From CAYLZN01 sp964387935 (GTDB lineage: Bacteria; Acidobacteriota; Vicinamibacteria; Vicinamibacterales; JAFNAJ01), in assembly GCA_964387935.1 (NCBI GenBank), contig CAYLZN010000016.1:1-34075 (forward strand): a DNA stretch of 34,075 nucleotides, in the 5' to 3' direction. The notes under the pieces are model-generated. The model had not been told where the DNA came from and did no database searches. It saw only the letters and a list, made by a program, of their open reading frames with translations. Positions 32,819 to 34,075 of this stretch are shown here, one piece after another. How positions within the stretch are numbered: position 1 is the first letter of the stretch; each line of letters starts with the position of its first letter. The translations under genes were made by a program, and so were the position numbers.

Positions 32819-33721
32819 ATGGCGATGATCGTGCTGCACGAGGTGGGGCCGCGCGACGGGCTCCAGATGGAGCGTCAGACGGTGCCGCTCGAACGCAAGG
32901 AGGCCTGGATTCTGGCCCTCCTCGCGGCGGGCATCGACATCGTGCAGGTCGGGTCCTTCGTGCACCCGGAGAAGGTCCCGCAGATGGCGGACACCGACGA
33001 GCTGTTCCGTCGGCTGTCCGCCTCGCCGCGCCCCTCCGGCGTGCTGTCGGGGCTCGTGCTGAACGAGAAGGGCCTCGAGCGCGGGCTGAGGTGCGGCGTG
33101 CAGATGTTCTGCCTCGGCGCCTCCGCCAGCGAGACGCACAGCCGGAAGAACACCGGCATGCCGAGCGACGAGGCGCTGCGCCGGATCGTCCAGACGGCGC
33201 TCGAGGCGCGTGCGTCCGGTGCTCAGGTGCAGGTCTCAGTGCAGTCGGCGTTCGGGTGCGGCTTCGAGGGACCCGTGCCTGAGGCGCGCGTGCTCGCGAT
33301 GGTCGCCGCGTATGTCGATGCCGGCCTGACGCAGATCAGCCTGGCCGACACGGCCGGCCACGCGTACCCCGCGCAGGTCGAGCGGCTCTTCGGCGAGATC
33401 CTGCGGCGTCATCCCGACGCCGCCTGCACCTGTCACTTCCACAACACCTACGGCCTCGGCATGGCGAACATCTACGCGGCGCTGCGCGTCGGCGTGACCT
33501 CCGTCGAGACGTCGTGTGCGGGCCTGGGGGGCTGCCCGTTCACGAAGGTCGCCGCGGGCAACGTCGCCACCGAGGATTTCGTGCACGCCCTCCAGCGTGA
33601 CGACGTCCGCCCGGACGTGAAGCTCCCCGAGCTCGTTGCGGTCGCGCGCGATGTCGCCGCCTTCTTCGGCCGCGACCTGCCGGGCCACGTGTACCGGCTG
33701 CCCGTCGCGCAGGCCGGGTAG
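32819..33721 (+). CDS. HMG-CoA lyase family (DRE-TIM metallolyase)
   Basis: Family members cleave or form C-C bonds next to a CoA thioester. The 300-aa product starts MAMIVLHEVGPRDGLQ (metal-binding Asp and catalytic Arg). It has VSVQSAFGCGFEG, the metal-binding HFHNTYG, and the catalytic-Cys loop GLGGCPFTKVAAGNVATED. True HMG-CoA lyases show GGCPYAxGAxGN here; the loop differs slightly, so the substrate may be HMG-CoA, citramalyl-CoA or a relative. The ATG at 32819 has an upstream GGGAGG. The next gene is a CoA-transferase, which suggests a joint acyl-CoA degradation route. Confidence 0.88.
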   Translation: MAMIVLHEVGPRDGLQMERQTVPLERKEAWILALLAAGIDIVQVGSFVHPEKVPQMADTDELFRRLSASPRPSGVLSGLVLNEKGLERGLRCGVQMFCLGASASETHSRKNTGMPSDEALRRIVQTALEARASGAQVQVSVQSAFGCGFEGPVPEARVLAMVAAYVDAGLTQISLADTAGHAYPAQVERLFGEILRRHPDAACTCHFHNTYGLGMANIYAALRVGVTSVETSCAGLGGCPFTKVAAGNVATEDFVHALQRDDVRPDVKLPELVAVARDVAAFFGRDLPGHVYRLPVAQAG

Positions 33722-33738
33722 CCATCGGAGCCGATCCC

Positions 33739-34075
33739 ATGTCCCGTCCTCTCCTGGAAGGCATCCGTGTCCTGGACCTGACCAACGTCCTCGCCGGGCC
33801 CTTCGCCACGTTGCACCTGGCGCTGCTCGGCGCCGAGGTCATCAAGGTCGAGAACCCGAAGGACGGCGATCTGGCGCGCAAGCTGGGCACCGTCACCGAG
33901 CTGAACGACCAGCTCATGGGCACGAGTTTCCTGGCCCAGAACGCCAACAAGCAGTCGCTGACGCTGAACACCAAGGCCCCGGAGGGCAAGGAGATCTTCA
34001 AGCGGCTCGTCGCGACCGCGGACGTGCTCGTGGAGAACTTCCGCCCCGACGTGATGGACCGGCTCGGCCTCGGGT
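33739..34075 (+). CDS. CaiB/BaiF family (class III) CoA-transferase, C-terminus cut by window edge
   Basis: Class III CoA-transferases move CoA between carboxylic acids via an Asp-bound intermediate. About 112 residues are visible: PLLEGIRVLDLTNVLAGPFAT, LLGAEVIKVENPKDGDLAR, NANKQSLTLNTK and DVLVENFRPDVMDRLGLG, all characteristic of the N-terminal half. The catalytic Asp lies beyond the window. A CGGAG site precedes the ATG, 17 bases after the lyase stop, so the genes form an operon. It probably activates the acid whose CoA ester the lyase cleaves; this is inference. Confidence 0.9.
   Translation, partial: MSRPLLEGIRVLDLTNVLAGPFATLHLALLGAEVIKVENPKDGDLARKLGTVTELNDQLMGTSFLAQNANKQSLTLNTKAPEGKEIFKRLVATADVLVENFRPDVMDRLGLG

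Overview
The window is a high-GC segment with three 10-N scaffold gaps, so it is probably a draft or metagenome-derived contig. The gene mix suggests Acidobacteriota, possibly Vicinamibacteria-like. It includes a bactofilin, a serine/threonine kinase fused to a formylglycine-generating-enzyme-like domain, a membrane-fused spermidine-synthase-like protein with TPRs, Uma2, and a glutathione-free-looking tyrosine pathway. That placement is inference from gene content; no rRNA or tRNA gene is visible. No gene-free stretch exceeds 300 bases.

Layout. 1-404: 3'-truncated bactofilin (minus). 497-546: perfect palindrome and candidate promoter. 639-2888: cysteine desulfurase and mnmA (tRNA 2-thiolation pair). 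2877-4238: trxA-trxB (minus). 4314-8794: glycogen synthase, D-Ala-D-Ala carboxypeptidase-like protein and a secreted M20 peptidase (minus). 8827-12122: membrane-fused spermidine-synthase/TPR protein, split by a gap. 12342-13439: a small Cys-rich protein and a solitary DNA methyltransferase, also split by a gap. 13505-15523: peroxiredoxin, rmlA and rmlC, with overlapping ends. 15540-20407 (minus): tyrosine/homogentisate catabolism in the order hpd, hmgA, an uncharacterised gene, fahA, then a small zinc-ribbon gene. 20697-20942: ferredoxin. 21039-22938 (minus): P1-family peptidase and an SDR. 23052-24323: M20 deacylase-type peptidase. 24339-25597 (minus): metK with a structured leader. 25678-30473 (minus): Uma2, the giant kinase fusion and a ROK sugar kinase. 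30573-34075: Nudix hydrolase, isocitrate/isopropylmalate-type dehydrogenase, HMG-CoA-lyase-like enzyme and a truncated CoA-transferase.

The strongest discovery is the peroxiredoxin at 13505-14095. An in-frame TGA sits exactly at the peroxidatic cysteine position of the PxxxS/TxxC motif and is followed by a SECIS-like stem-loop. The frame then runs on to a 4-base ATGA overlap with rmlA. This is best read as a selenoprotein with a Tat-like export signal, which ordinary gene calling would cut into two pieces. The second is the leader of metK. It has a 7-bp closing stem, an internal hairpin, and an 8-bp loop-to-downstream pairing that is mutually exclusive with an intrinsic terminator, which is the layout of a riboswitch; I could not match it to a SAM or SAH riboswitch consensus I know.

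Other points are a (CGTACGN)n repeat placed 15-17 bases upstream of two unrelated start codons, and an uncharacterised gene in the operon position where a maleylacetoacetate isomerase would be expected.
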